Position numbers and translations under genes: made by a program. 64,000 nt of DNA from Io17-Chloro-G2 sp965226915 (GTDB lineage Bacteria; Chloroflexota; Dehalococcoidia; Lucifugimonadales; UBA3495): NCBI GenBank assembly GCA_965226915.1, contig CBDDEJ010000011.1:806001-870000 (forward strand), read 5' to 3'. Below the pieces are notes generated by a model. That model made no database searches. It had not been told where the DNA came from and saw only the letters and a program-made list of their open reading frames with translations. Below, piece after piece: positions 33,739 through 43,671 of this stretch (the stretch's first letter is position 1; every line of letters begins with the position of its first letter).

Positions 33739-36339
33739 CTAACGCCGTCGATAGCCCGGTGAAGGCGTGTACTCCAGGAATTCGATGCTTTCGACGGTGA
33801 TTGGCTCGACCGGCCTATCGCCTGCTCCCGTGGTTACTTTAGAGATGGCGTCCGCAATATCCTGTCCCTGGGTTACCTGCCCAAAAATCGTGTAGGCCCC
33901 GTTCAAATGGGGCGCCGGGGCCACGGTGATGAAGAACTGGCTACCGTTGGTGTCCGGCCCCGAATTGGCCATGGCAACGATGCCGGCTTGGCCGAAATCG
34001 AGTCGTCGCTCGATTTCGTCACCGAACTCATAGCCTGGTCCGCCCGTTCCGGTTCCGGTGGGGTCTCCGCCTTGAATCATAAAATCCTCGATTACCCGGT
34101 GGAAGATCACGCCGTCGTAGAAACCTTCTTGCGCTAGAAAAATGAAGTTGTTCACTGTGTTTGGCGCCAAGGACGGTGATAGCTCAATGATGATTTCGCC
34201 CTTGTTCGTGTGTATCGTTGCGATATAACCGGAGTCGATGTTGATTGCCATTGGAGGTAACGCGGCATACTGCTTGAACCCAGGGATCCCGGGTCCTGAT
34301 GTTTCAGGAGCTGATCCGGCGTCTGGAAGCCCTTCAATCATAAAGGTGCCGAAGGAATAATCTATGAGAGGCTGTAATTCCAAAAATTCGGCTTTGGGGG
34401 CCATATAGGTAGCGTTAAAACCTACATTGTTTTCGTGGAAGAACACCATCCGCTTCGCCAGTATTTGGCCGTTGAGCATGCTGAATTCAAGGATTGTGGC
34501 AGGCACACCCTGGGCGGTTGTGAATGTATCACGGGAGACTAACTCAAGGCCCGGAACAATCGATTCCAACACCGATAACACAAAGTCAACGTATTCATCT
34601 TGGGTTCCCGCTGGCAAACCCAAAGCAGATAGGTCGTCCTCCGCCAGAGCAAACTCCTGGCGGTTTGCGCCGCCCAAATTCTTCACTACTCCCAGACCGA
34701 TCATCTGATCCGTTAATTGGTCGTTCCACCCCGCCGGGTGTTGTATGGAGAATGGATGCCGGGCGCTCTCATAGACCTCCAATGGACCGAAGGGACTGTC
34801 AACCGTAACCGCAGGCGGTGCTATGGCGAACGGTATAGCGTCAGATGGCGCCTCTGACATCGAAAGTATGTACCCGCCCACTTGAGATACGGAGTCGGAG
34901 ACCACAAAGATATATTGGCCTCTGCGGGGAGCCTGAAAAATCAGCTTGGAATCAGTTCCGAATATGCCGCCCCCGCTGTCGTCATCGATGACTTCCCCTG
35001 TGGCGCCGTCATAGTCAATCTGCAAGAAAGGATCCATGGTCATAGATTCGACAGTGACTTCAACGGTCTCACCCTCCCTCATGTTGACGAAGAAGAAATC
35101 GTAGTCGCCTGGGTAGTCCATGCTCGCTATGACAGTCTGGCCAATGAAGAAAGGCCTGCCATCTTGCGAGTCCTTGTATGGAGAAAGCCCCCCGTTGCTG
35201 GTAATCTCAAAAAATCCGCTCCCACCTCCGGCCAGCTCCACGAGGGCGAAATGAGGCGCATCCACCCGGGTTTTCACCGAGCCGGCCTCTATCCCGGTGA
35301 CACCATCGTCGGCCTCAATGATGCGATTGCCGAACACGTCAACCAAAGTCAAAGCGACGTCGCTCCTGCTGTCCACCTTGAGTTCGATCGTGGAGCCCTG
35401 AGGGTCGTTGATCACATAAACGCCGGTATCCCAATAGGTCGCTAGGAATCCATCACCCGCGGGCGCCCCTTCGGATAGAGGCGCTTGCCGAGAGCCAAGA
35501 CCGTCGATGTCCCCTCCACCAACCAAGGTTTTTACACGCGGTGTGATATCGGATGCGGACGCGGCCAGTCCGAACCCGGCCTCGCTGATGGAATAGCCGG
35601 AGATTCCGATGATCTCGCCAGTATGAGAGACCAAAACACCTCCGCTCTGCCCGCCAGCGATAGCCGCGTCGGTCTGGAGATAGGTCATACCCAGCGCTTG
35701 CCATTCCCGCAAACGGGATAAGATGCCTGGGGTGATGGTTGGTTGTGGAGACTCTTCCCCCTCGGCTGGGTAGCCGATTAAGAACACCTCGCTTCCAATG
35801 GCCAAGTCCTCCCCGTTTGTCAGATTCAACGGGGCGATTGACGTTTTCAACGGCCCTATAACCGCAAGGTCACCCAGCGGGTCTGTGTTGAATACCGGGG
35901 CGTCCAGAAACTCGGAACCGTCGGGAAAAGTAACTCTAACTTCTTCAAACGGCCAAACGACATGGGCGTTGGTCACCACGTAGCCGCCTTCGATCAATAC
36001 GCCGCTTCCGGTTCCGGCTCCGGTTTGGATAAAAGCCAAGGATGGCGAAATCTTGGCGAAAATCTCGACCGTTGTGAGACGAGCAGGAGTGGACGTCGGC
36101 ACAGGTGTGGGAGATGGGTTGGGTGTTGGAGTTGGGGCAGGCGTGCGGGTAAGACTCGGGGTCGCGGTTGGCTCCGGTTTGGTTGCCGGAATGGATTGGG
36201 TGGCAGATTTTGTGGCCGCGGGGGCGTCTGCCTGTAGAGCCGGGGTTGGTTCTTCCGAACCACAGGCGGCCGCAAGCAATCCGAGCAGGATCACAAGGAA
36301 GGCGATTAAGATCGATTTCAAGGATTTTTCCGCGGTCAT
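33739..36339 (-). CDS. Lipoprotein fusing trypsin-like protease, beta domains and cyclophilin
   Basis: An 866-aa envelope protein. Order: lipoprotein signal with LLAAAC (Cys26); Pro/Thr linker to about 90; an HtrA-like trypsin-fold protease (95-285) with His126 in VVTNAHVV, Asp157 in DPLGDLAVI and Ser232 in AGGQSGG; two PPC-like beta domains (about 300-520); a PsbP-like region (about 530-690, HPFSIQHPAGW); and a cyclophilin peptidyl-prolyl isomerase (703-855) with FHRVIEDFMIQGGD, GSQFFITVAP and LNGAYTIFGQV. No PDZ domain is visible. Quality-control protease and foldase activities are normally separate proteins, so this is an unusual one-chain protein-folding station outside the membrane. An in-frame TTG at 36375 gives a longer but less likely start. 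Confidence 0.88.
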   Translation of the reverse strand: MTAEKSLKSILIAFLVILLGLLAAACGSEEPTPALQADAPAATKSATQSIPATKPEPTATPSLTRTPAPTPTPNPSPTPVPTSTPARLTTVEIFAKISPSLAFIQTGAGTGSGVLIEGGYVVTNAHVVWPFEEVRVTFPDGSEFLDAPVFNTDPLGDLAVIGPLKTSIAPLNLTNGEDLAIGSEVFLIGYPAEGEESPQPTITPGILSRLREWQALGMTYLQTDAAIAGGQSGGVLVSHTGEIIGISGYSISEAGFGLAASASDITPRVKTLVGGGDIDGLGSRQAPLSEGAPAGDGFLATYWDTGVYVINDPQGSTIELKVDSRSDVALTLVDVFGNRIIEADDGVTGIEAGSVKTRVDAPHFALVELAGGGSGFFEITSNGGLSPYKDSQDGRPFFIGQTVIASMDYPGDYDFFFVNMREGETVEVTVESMTMDPFLQIDYDGATGEVIDDDSGGGIFGTDSKLIFQAPRRGQYIFVVSDSVSQVGGYILSMSEAPSDAIPFAIAPPAVTVDSPFGPLEVYESARHPFSIQHPAGWNDQLTDQMIGLGVVKNLGGANRQEFALAEDDLSALGLPAGTQDEYVDFVLSVLESIVPGLELVSRDTFTTAQGVPATILEFSMLNGQILAKRMVFFHENNVGFNATYMAPKAEFLELQPLIDYSFGTFMIEGLPDAGSAPETSGPGIPGFKQYAALPPMAINIDSGYIATIHTNKGEIIIELSPSLAPNTVNNFIFLAQEGFYDGVIFHRVIEDFMIQGGDPTGTGTGGPGYEFGDEIERRLDFGQAGIVAMANSGPDTNGSQFFITVAPAPHLNGAYTIFGQVTQGQDIADAISKVTTGAGDRPVEPITVESIEFLEYTPSPGYRRR

Positions 36340-36364
36340 CGAATTCGCAAGCTTTTGGTGAAAT

Positions 36365-37513
36365 TTACTTTCCAAAAAGCGCCGCGATTCGCTGGCCGAC
36401 GACCCTGTCTTCCCCTTCGTTGAGACCGAATGCGTGGAGGACTATCCAGCTATCGCCCTCTCGTACACGTGTCCAGATGGGCGGGTCGCCGGCTTTCAGT
36501 CTGTCCACCACTTCTTGGCACGACATCCCGGTCACCGAATCGTCCACTTCCAGGGTTACACCATAGGGCTGGTGGCCGATGATATTGTCCATCATTTGGA
36601 CTTTGACGCCTGGGATTCCCTGCAGCGGCGCCAGCATATTTCGGCACTTTTCCTCGGTATCGACCAGGCGCTCCTCGTGGTTCATGGTCATCCAACGGCG
36701 CACCGCCGCCACCGCGCCCACCATCTCCTGCCGGTCCACCTTGTGGGGACGCCCCACGCCGCGGATGCGCCTTCCTTCGTAGCTGACGAAGGATTGAAGA
36801 CCCAGTTTGCGTATCATGTCCACGCTGCCAAAAGCCAGGCCAGTGGATTGGGTGGATCCCAGGTATTTGGCGGCCGTACACTGGAAATCGGCGCCCATGC
36901 GCACGTAACTGCCAAACAGGTCCAGCGGGTAGATCTGGCCCGCCGCGTCCACCAGCACCGGCACGTCTTTGGCGTGGGCGATCTCAATGGTGTCTTCCAG
37001 AGACAGGGCTTGTGGGTCGGGCTCCTGGGCCACGGCGTAGTAATGAACGGCGGCGGTGTTCGGGCCGATGGCCTTTTCCAGATCCTCCCGGGATGAGCCT
37101 TCCGGCGTTCCGAACTGAACCAGCTTGGCGCCGGCCAATTCCAGGCAACGGTCGTACCAGTAGCGTTGGCGAGCCTGAATCAAGATCTCGTTCTTCATGC
37201 CGGTGGTGTCAGGAAGCTGCTGGATCTTGGCGTCGTCGTCCCCGGCCATGCAGGCGGCGGTGGCCAACGTAAGCGCCGAGCCTGCCCCCGAGGTGATGTA
37301 GGCCGCGGGCACGTCCACCATTTTGGCGATGGCCTCGCCCGCCCGCTCTTCCAACTCCATCAGCGGTACGTAAGCGCCGTCGGCGCGGTCCATGGCCTCT
37401 CTGACCTCAGGGGCCGGCGTGGAGCCTCCCAGCATGGTTACGCTCCCGGTGGCGTTGATCACGGGCCTGGCTCCCAGTTCCTTGTAGATGCTGCCCCAAT
37501 CTGTGGTGGTCAT
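36365..37513 (-). CDS. SelA-like PLP-dependent enzyme
   Basis: A 382-aa fold-type I PLP enzyme of the SelA/DgaE-like group. It has GARPVINATGSVTMLGGSTP at the N-terminus, ITSGAGSALTLATAACMAG (cofactor phosphate loop), VLVDAAGQIYPLD (Asp to the pyridine nitrogen) and the Schiff-base Lys in CTAAKYLGSTQ. The group includes selenocysteine synthase and sugar-acid ammonia-lyases. No selB or tRNA-Sec is present, so an ammonia-lyase, aldolase or aminotransferase role is more likely. GGGAGAAGG precedes the ATG. Confidence 0.8.
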   Translation of the reverse strand: MTTTDWGSIYKELGARPVINATGSVTMLGGSTPAPEVREAMDRADGAYVPLMELEERAGEAIAKMVDVPAAYITSGAGSALTLATAACMAGDDDAKIQQLPDTTGMKNEILIQARQRYWYDRCLELAGAKLVQFGTPEGSSREDLEKAIGPNTAAVHYYAVAQEPDPQALSLEDTIEIAHAKDVPVLVDAAGQIYPLDLFGSYVRMGADFQCTAAKYLGSTQSTGLAFGSVDMIRKLGLQSFVSYEGRRIRGVGRPHKVDRQEMVGAVAAVRRWMTMNHEERLVDTEEKCRNMLAPLQGIPGVKVQMMDNIIGHQPYGVTLEVDDSVTGMSCQEVVDRLKAGDPPIWTRVREGDSWIVLHAFGLNEGEDRVVGQRIAALFGK

Positions 37514-37525
37514 GGCCTTCTCCCT

Positions 37526-38140
37526 TTATTTCTTAGCGTAACCGTCGATTATCGGCTGCCGTCGAAAGCAGTCCATGGTGTGGTCGTTCACCATGCCGGT
37601 GGCCTGCATATGGGCGTAGCAGATGGTGGAGCCCACGAATTTGAACCCCCGCAGCCGCAGGTCCTTGCTCATGGCGTCTGACTCGGCGGTGGTGGCCTGG
37701 AAATCGCTGTCTTCTCGAAGCTCGTTGACCTTTGGTTTACCGCCGACAAAACGCCACAGGTAGTCGCTGAAGCTGCCGAACTCCTTCTGGATCTCCCGAA
37801 ACCGCTGAGCATTATTCACCGCGGCCGCTACCTTCTGCCGGTTGCGTATGATTCCAGGGTCCAGCAGCAAGGATTCGATCTTGTCCTGGCCGTACGCGGC
37901 CACCTTCACCGGGTCGAATCCGTCGAAGGCGGAGCGGTAGGTCTGCCGCTTTCGCAGCACAGTGTACCAGCTTAAACCAGCCTGGGCCCCCTCCAATGTG
38001 ATGAACTCAAGCAGCAGCCGGTCGTCGTAGACGGGGACCCCCCACTCCAGGTCGTGGTATTCGATGTAGTCCGGTTTCGTAAGGTCCACCCAGGGACAGC
38101 GAGTCAGGTTGTCTTTGGGTTGGTTGTCTTGGTTTGGCAT
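37526..38140 (-). CDS. tag: DNA-3-methyladenine glycosylase I
   Basis: A 204-aa base-excision repair enzyme. Zinc-binding residues are visible as Cys15 in RCPWV, His29 in EYHDLEWG and the C-terminal NDHTMDCFRR pair. The helix-hairpin-helix-type region LEGAQAGLSWYTVLRKRQTY is typical. It removes 3-methyladenine from alkylated DNA. It starts with GAGGAA upstream and lies just 12 bp before the SelA-like gene, so they may be co-transcribed. Confidence 0.95.
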   Translation of the reverse strand: MPNQDNQPKDNLTRCPWVDLTKPDYIEYHDLEWGVPVYDDRLLLEFITLEGAQAGLSWYTVLRKRQTYRSAFDGFDPVKVAAYGQDKIESLLLDPGIIRNRQKVAAAVNNAQRFREIQKEFGSFSDYLWRFVGGKPKVNELREDSDFQATTAESDAMSKDLRLRGFKFVGSTICYAHMQATGMVNDHTMDCFRRQPIIDGYAKK

Positions 38141-38237
38141 ATATTCCTCGTTGCGGTGGAAATCCCCCTTTGAAAAAGGGGAGACTTAGCCCCCCTTCTG
38201 TAAAGGGGAGACATTGCGTTCCCTAAAGGGAAAAAGG

Positions 38238-38260
38238 TCCCCTCCTTACGAAGGAGGGGA
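38238..38260. repeat. REP-like palindrome, copy 1
   Basis: TCCCCTCC-TTACGAA-GGAGGGGA, a palindrome able to form a hairpin, within C/G-rich AT-poor DNA that also has CCCCTTT/AAAGGGG hairpins (38162-38230). The same palindrome recurs at 54792-54814 with similar flanks. Confidence 0.7.
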
Positions 38261-38331
38261 TTTAGGGGAGGCCGTCAGACTCATGGGAGACGACCTCCCT
38301 GTGTTCGCCTGTCTAAAGGGGCAACCGCAAT

Positions 38332-39093
38332 TCATCCGGCAGTCAACAGCCGATACCCAAGGTCGAGTTCCGGCAGTTGGCGCAGGTGACCGTACCGGGC
38401 ATCCCATTCGCCGGAATCCAAGTCCTGCCGCAACCTTAGGACGCTCCGTTCGGCGGCTTCGGTTGGCAGTTGGGCCAGGCTGGAAATCCCGGCACGTACC
38501 GATGGATCCAAATACGCCTCTGGCCTTCGCCAATAAGCTCCGGCGAACCCATCGATACAGTCAGCCAGCACCGGCACCGGCACCGGGGCTATCGTGTGAA
38601 CGTCCAGCAGCGCCTGCACATCCTCGACGCCTGGCGCATTTACCTCTGAGGGTAACGACAGACAATCTGGGAAGTATTCCACGAGCCAAAATTTCCAGGT
38701 TTCCCACGGTTCAAACAGCAGAATCACTTGCCGTTTGGCCACACGGCGCATTTCGGACACCCCACTCGCTATGTCGGTCCAATGATGGAGGGTGAAGGTA
38801 GCCAAAGCGGCATCGAAGGTTTGATCCCCGAACGGCAACGCCTCCGCCACCGCTCTGGTTGCTGAATCGGCTTCCGGTCTTCGCTGGGAGATCATCGCAA
38901 GAGACGGTTCAACCGCGACCACCCGGCGGCCTGCCGGTTCGTAGTTGCCCGTACCGGCGCCCACATTTACGATCGTTTCAGCATCACCCAACGCGGTATC
39001 GATCAACTGTTGGATACGCGGGTCCGGCCGGCGGACGTTCGAATAACCGGCGCCGATCGTTTGGTATACCGGTTCTTGAGATTTGGATGTCAT
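38332..39093 (-). CDS. Class I SAM-dependent methyltransferase
   Basis: A 253-aa cytosolic methyltransferase. Motif I is ETIVNVGAGTGNYEP, the acidic end of beta2 is VVAVEPSLAM, and motif IV is FDAALATFTLHHW. This is the UbiE/Methyltransf_11 pattern. The N-terminal YQTIGAGYSNVRRPDPRI is shared by a common subgroup of small-molecule methyltransferases of unknown substrate. Confidence 0.85.
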   Translation of the reverse strand: MTSKSQEPVYQTIGAGYSNVRRPDPRIQQLIDTALGDAETIVNVGAGTGNYEPAGRRVVAVEPSLAMISQRRPEADSATRAVAEALPFGDQTFDAALATFTLHHWTDIASGVSEMRRVAKRQVILLFEPWETWKFWLVEYFPDCLSLPSEVNAPGVEDVQALLDVHTIAPVPVPVLADCIDGFAGAYWRRPEAYLDPSVRAGISSLAQLPTEAAERSVLRLRQDLDSGEWDARYGHLRQLPELDLGYRLLTAG

Positions 39094-39134
39094 TGGATTT
39101 CAAACTTTGCGGCAAAAGGTGTCCGGCTAGACGG

Positions 39135-40586
39135 TTAAAACGCCGGCCTCTGGAGCACTCGGGAATCTACCTTGCGAGGGATGAGCCGGCCAACATTACC
39201 GTCGCCCAGGAGTTGGCCTTTGTCCACCATGACGTGGCCTCGCAGGATAACCGTGGTGGGCCAGCCCTCCACCTCCCAGCCATCCCAGGGGCTGTAGTCA
39301 CGAACGTGCAGGTCGTTCATCGTCAGCGTCTTTTTGACCGACGGGTCGATGACGGTTATGTCGGCATCGCTGCCCGCGGCGATCACACCCTTCCGCGGAT
39401 AGAGGCCCAGTATCTTGGCCGCGTTGGTGGAGGTGACCTCGGCGTAGCGTTCCAGGGACATGCCTTGCTTGACCACCGCTTCGGTGTAGTTCACCCCCAT
39501 GCGGATCTCGATGCCAATGTTGCCGCCGCGAACGCTAACCACGTCCCGCCCGGCGATCTTGTCCAGGTAGGTGGTGAAGCTGCTGTCGGTGGCGGTGAAG
39601 GCTAGGTCCGACCGATGCAGCCCCTTCCAAAGCTCCTGCCTGTCGTCCTCGTACTTCAACGAAGGATAGGTGTGGTACTTCATGCCGTCTTCTTCTTTGT
39701 ACCGGTCGCAGTTGAACGACAAAGCCAGGGTCAGCACCTCGCCATAGACGGGCATGCTCCGGCTGCGGGCTTCGGAGATCGCGTCCAATCCCTCTTTGGC
39801 GGTGACGTGGACGAAATACATGCCGACTTCGGTCCGTTCGGCCAAGCGCAAGATGCTTTGGAATGCTAGGTCCTCCACCGTTTTGGAATGGATCATGTGA
39901 ACGTTGTACCAATCCCAATGTCCCCGCTGTTGGGCCAACAGGTAGTTATACATCACCAGTTCGTCGTCTTCTCCGTGCACCGCCAGGATGCCGCCGTGGC
40001 GGGCGATCTCGGTCATGACGTGCTCGATCCGGCCCATGTCTGTCTTCCCGCCGGGTGTAAGGCTGTTGACCCGGCCCTCGGGTGGGCGGATATCGGTGGT
40101 GAAGACTTTGATGCTGGGAAACCCCGCGTCCAGAAGTTCCTTATACCGGGAAATGGCGTCGGGGGTGTTGCGGTTGGAATAGATGCAATGGGCGGAATAG
40201 TCGGTATACGCGTTGCCCTGCCAAGGCGTCAGAAAATCGTGGATGCCCGCCGCCAGATCGCCTTCGTTTGGCACGGGGGCAAAGTCTATTACCGTGGTGG
40301 TGCCGCCCCATATAGCGCCGAGGGAGTGATCCACCGGTCCGGCGTTGGGGGTGCCTTCAACCAGTTGCCTGGCGCCAGGCTGAACGTTGGCCGCCGCGTG
40401 GGCGTGAGCCTCGACTCCGCCGGGCGTCACGATCTTCCCCGTGACATCCATGATGGTGGCGTTTTCCTCGGGAAGAACGCCCGGCAGCGCAACCGCCACG
40501 ATCTTTTCACCTTGGATACCAATGTCCCAATCGCCGGCGCCGGCCGGGGTGACCACCGTTCCGCCTTTAATGATCATGTCCAGCAT
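39135..40586 (-). CDS. Dihydropyrimidinase/hydantoinase-type amidohydrolase
   Basis: A 483-aa cyclic amidase. It has MIIKGGTVVTPAGAGDWDIG at the start, the metal motif VEAHAHAAAN (HxH), the probable carboxylated Lys in PSIKVFTTD, HGEDDELV and the later His in YFVHVTAKEG. The C-terminal IAAGSDADITVIDPSVKKTL is characteristic. It hydrolyses dihydropyrimidines, hydantoins or related rings. The segment normally TxDH reads TATDSSF, so metal ligation may differ slightly. TAGGAGA precedes the ATG. The 295-bp stretch 40587-40881 shows no gene. Confidence 0.88.
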   Translation of the reverse strand: MLDMIIKGGTVVTPAGAGDWDIGIQGEKIVAVALPGVLPEENATIMDVTGKIVTPGGVEAHAHAAANVQPGARQLVEGTPNAGPVDHSLGAIWGGTTTVIDFAPVPNEGDLAAGIHDFLTPWQGNAYTDYSAHCIYSNRNTPDAISRYKELLDAGFPSIKVFTTDIRPPEGRVNSLTPGGKTDMGRIEHVMTEIARHGGILAVHGEDDELVMYNYLLAQQRGHWDWYNVHMIHSKTVEDLAFQSILRLAERTEVGMYFVHVTAKEGLDAISEARSRSMPVYGEVLTLALSFNCDRYKEEDGMKYHTYPSLKYEDDRQELWKGLHRSDLAFTATDSSFTTYLDKIAGRDVVSVRGGNIGIEIRMGVNYTEAVVKQGMSLERYAEVTSTNAAKILGLYPRKGVIAAGSDADITVIDPSVKKTLTMNDLHVRDYSPWDGWEVEGWPTTVILRGHVMVDKGQLLGDGNVGRLIPRKVDSRVLQRPAF

Positions 40587-40881
40587 ATGCGTCTCCTAAG
40601 CTATCAGTTGACTTATGATGTGAGTAAATCTATCCACGTCACCCTGAGTCCTTCGGCTGCATCGAGCAAGTCGCCGTCTTCAAAAGGGGTTCCACATGAA
40701 GGTCTCCTGTGTAGGCTCCGGTAGGGAACCTTGTGGACAGTGTACCCCAGCATCGCAACCTTATTTCACAACTTGAGAATTGGATTCCTCATAGCGCCAA
40801 TTAACAAGACAGAGAACGGATGCTGTACTAGGGTGGCAAAGGTCATGGGTTGCGTTGAGATAGGTTTATAGACCCGAAACC

Positions 40882-41891
40882 TCACATTTTTGTCTTTCGG
40901 CTGTGGATTCCGCTGGCTCCGTCGGGGCGGTTGCCTTTCTCCTCCTCGATCTGAGGCGTGCCGTCCGCTTCGGAACACCTGACCTCGAAGGTGTGGGTGC
41001 CTTCCTCAAATGGCCACTCGTAGCGCCAGATCACCCAAGTGGTTTCTGATAGAGGCGCCCTCAATTGCGCTTCCCGCCATGGGCCGCCATCCACCTTGAC
41101 CTCTACCATCGAGATGCCTCGTGCCCCGGCGAACGCGATTCCACCAACTGGCACAAGCATCTGGCCGCCGCTCTCTTCTATGGAATTGACCGCGACCGTA
41201 TCTATGACTGAGGTTGCCTTGACCCGCGCCACTTCATCCCAATTACGCTCCACCCAGTAACCCGGCCGGTACTCGCCGGCCACTTCTATGTTCGTGATCC
41301 ACTTGGGTTGCTTCATGCCATAAAGGTCGGGCAGCCAGATTCTCAACGGGAAGCCGTGATCGAAGGGAATGGGTTTGCCGTCCCACGCGTAAGCCAGCAT
41401 GATCCGATCGTCTGAGGCGATCAGATCAAGGTCGACTGGCTCGTAGAATCCATCGCCTGATGTGATGATTAGGTACCGAGCCTCCGGGCGCACCTTCGCA
41501 TCGGCCAATATTTCCTGAAGGCGAGCACCGGTCCACCAGGTCGTGCTGATCAGCGAAGTTCCGATCCGCCCGGAGATGCAAGACAGGGTGACATATTGGT
41601 TTCTCGCCTCGTAATTGTCCCGGATCTCATCAAGGGTTAGCAGAAGCGGATTGTCCACCAACCCGGTGATGGGCAACGACCAGGTTGCGATATCGATCAC
41701 CGTTGGTTTGGTCTGAAGGAAGACCTGGTAATGGTCGGCTACCTCGGTGTACTCGGGGCGGGTGCCGGGAGATGGCGCCACCGGATCGCTGGAGTTTGGG
41801 AAGGGCCGCCGGGGGCTCGTTTCAGACCCATCCATTGAGTTGGCGACAGCCTCATTAAGCTGACGCTGTTCGGCTTGAGCCAACAACGCGC
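40882..41891 (-). pseudogene. Sulfite-oxidase-type molybdopterin protein, 3' part
   Basis: The C-terminal two thirds of a gene whose start is at 44332. It has the molybdopterin-binding oxidoreductase domain with the likely Mo-ligand Cys in YVTLSCISGRIGTSL, TTWWTGARLQEIL, and a C-terminal dimerisation-like beta domain (GISMVEVKVDGGPWREAQL). An open frame from an ATG inside the adjoining MITE (42003) would fuse 36 MITE residues to this part without the membrane domain or export signal. Confidence 0.85.
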
Positions 41892-41895
41892 CTAG

Positions 41896-42066
41896 AAACT
41901 CGGACGGAAACCCCGATTCTCCCCAAGTCGTCGTTTTCTTAGCGACGATTATCGATGTAACAGTGGGTTCTTGAACCGTATTACAGACACTATCATGCCA
42001 CATAAGACTATAATACGTCTGTCTGGCGTAGCGCGAAACCCGGCCAATGGCTTTCCGGCCAGACTT
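41896..42066 (-). mobile_element. 171-bp MITE (family B), copy 2
   Basis: Same length and about 96% identical to the copy at 2485-2655, on the opposite strand. CTAG is present at both ends (41892-41895 and 42067-42070). It carries the same ATG-initiated frame that leaves the element and enters the interrupted host gene. Confidence 0.88.
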
Positions 42067-42070
42067 CTAG

Positions 42071-42215
42071 TACTACAACGACGCGTTATGAGAAAACACG
42101 CTCAGGTCTTCTTCTTCAGCTACGGACCGTTCATCATGGGAGACTCGCACTCGTTCGTTGCCAGCTTCAAAATCCGCCCACGAGTTACCTTGTAGGATAA
42201 CACGTCGTTGTAGTA
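42071..42215. mobile_element. 145-bp MITE (family A), copy 1
   Basis: A 145-bp element with perfect ends TACTACAACGACG/CGTCGTTGTAGTA, the same 13-bp ends as the IS701-like element, between CTAG at 42067-42070 and CTAG at 42216-42219. It has no transposase and is probably mobilised by the IS701-like enzyme. A diverged relative of exactly the same length lies at 62059-62203. Confidence 0.88.
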
Positions 42216-42219
42216 CTAG

Positions 42220-43671
42220 TACTACAACGACGAGTTGTCTGGTAGGATGGCTGGACAGATGATGTTGGGTGGTTTGGGTGATGGATGCGGCGAGCTTCGA
42301 GCGGGTCTACGACAGCCTTCAGGAATTCCACGCCTTCTTTGCGGCCTCCTTCGGCCGCAAGCAGTGGCGGGATCACAGCGGGAATTACCTTCAGGCGCTG
42401 CTGGTGCAGGACCAGGAGCGGCGCAACGCCGAGAATCTCTCGGAATCGGTGGGCATCTCGGCCCGGGCGATGCAGCGCTTTCTCACCGAGGCCCGGTGGT
42501 CCGATGAGACAGTCATAGGGCGGTTGCAGGAATACTTGGCCCCCAGGCTGGGACACCTGGAGGCGGTGTGGGTGTTCGATGGCAGCGACTTCCCCAAGCA
42601 GGGCAGGAAATCGGCGGGAGTGGCCCGGCAGTACTGCGGCAGGCTGGGCAAGGTGGCCAACTGCCAGGGTGGGATGTTCCTGGCCTACGTCAGCCCGCTG
42701 GGCCGGGCGTTGGTGGACAAGCGGCTGTATCTGCCCAAGAGTTGGACCTCCGACCAGGACCGGTGTGCTGCGGCGGGTGTGCCGGAGGACCGGCGGAACT
42801 ACCGGTCAAAGACGGAGTTGGCCCTGGAGATGCTGGAGCGGGTCCTGGAGTTGGGCTACCTCAGGGCCGAGTGGGTTGCCGGAGACGACGCCTTCGGGAT
42901 GTCGCCGACCTTCCGGGAGGGACTGGCGGCCCTGGGGATGCGCTACGTGCTGGACGTTCCGGGCGGCACTACGGTCTGGCCCTTGGACCCGGCTTGGACC
43001 AGTCCGGAATATCCGGGGTTCGGCCGCCCCCGCAAACCCAAGCTGCGGCCTGGGCAGCGGCGGACCATGGAGCAGCGCGGTGATGAACTGCCGGATGAGG
43101 CTTGGCGGGAGATAACGGTGGCCCAGGGAAGCCAGGGGCCGCGCACCTACCGGTTCAGTGCCCAGCGGGTGCGGGCCACCAGGAGGCGCAAGCCCGGCGA
43201 GGAACTGTGGGCCGTCTGGCGCCGGAACCTGGACGGCAGCGAGCCCCGCTACTACCTGTCCAACGCTCCCGAGGGCACAACCTTGGAGACTCTGGCCTAC
43301 GTGGGTGGGTCCAGGTGGCGCATTGAAACGGAGTTCGAGACTGAGAAGGGTGACGTGGGGCTGGACGAATACGAGACCCGCAGCTGGGCAGGGTGGCATC
43401 ACCACATAGCCATGTGCCTGCTGGGTGGAGCGTTCCTGCTGAGCCTGCAGCAGGATTGGGGGGAAAAAGATGCCCCGGATCACGAGGCCACAGGTGTACC
43501 GGGTGGTGCGGGAGATGCTGCCCCGGGAGCAGTTCGGGCCCGATCAATTGCTGTTGTGGCTGGAGGATACGCAGCTACGCAACGAACGGGCTCGCCGTTC
43601 CCACGAGAGACGCCGCTCCACCCGCCGCGAAAGTAGGATGGAGCCGCCACCTTAAACACGTCGTTGTAGTA
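42220..43671 (+). mobile_element. IS701-family insertion sequence, copy 2
   Basis: 1452 bp, flanked by CTAG (42216-42219 and 43672-43675). Differences from copy 1 include c1311/g42502 and a C to T near the end of the long frame that creates an earlier TAG. It is the third of three elements sitting side by side in one host gene. Confidence 0.93.
42269..43655 (+). CDS. IS701-family transposase, two frames (copy 2)
   Basis: As for the copy at 1078, with one residue change (SHET to SDET). The same +1 frame change at GGGGGGAAAAAG (43458-43469) separates the catalytic domain from the conserved C-terminus (43470-43655). Confidence 0.85.
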
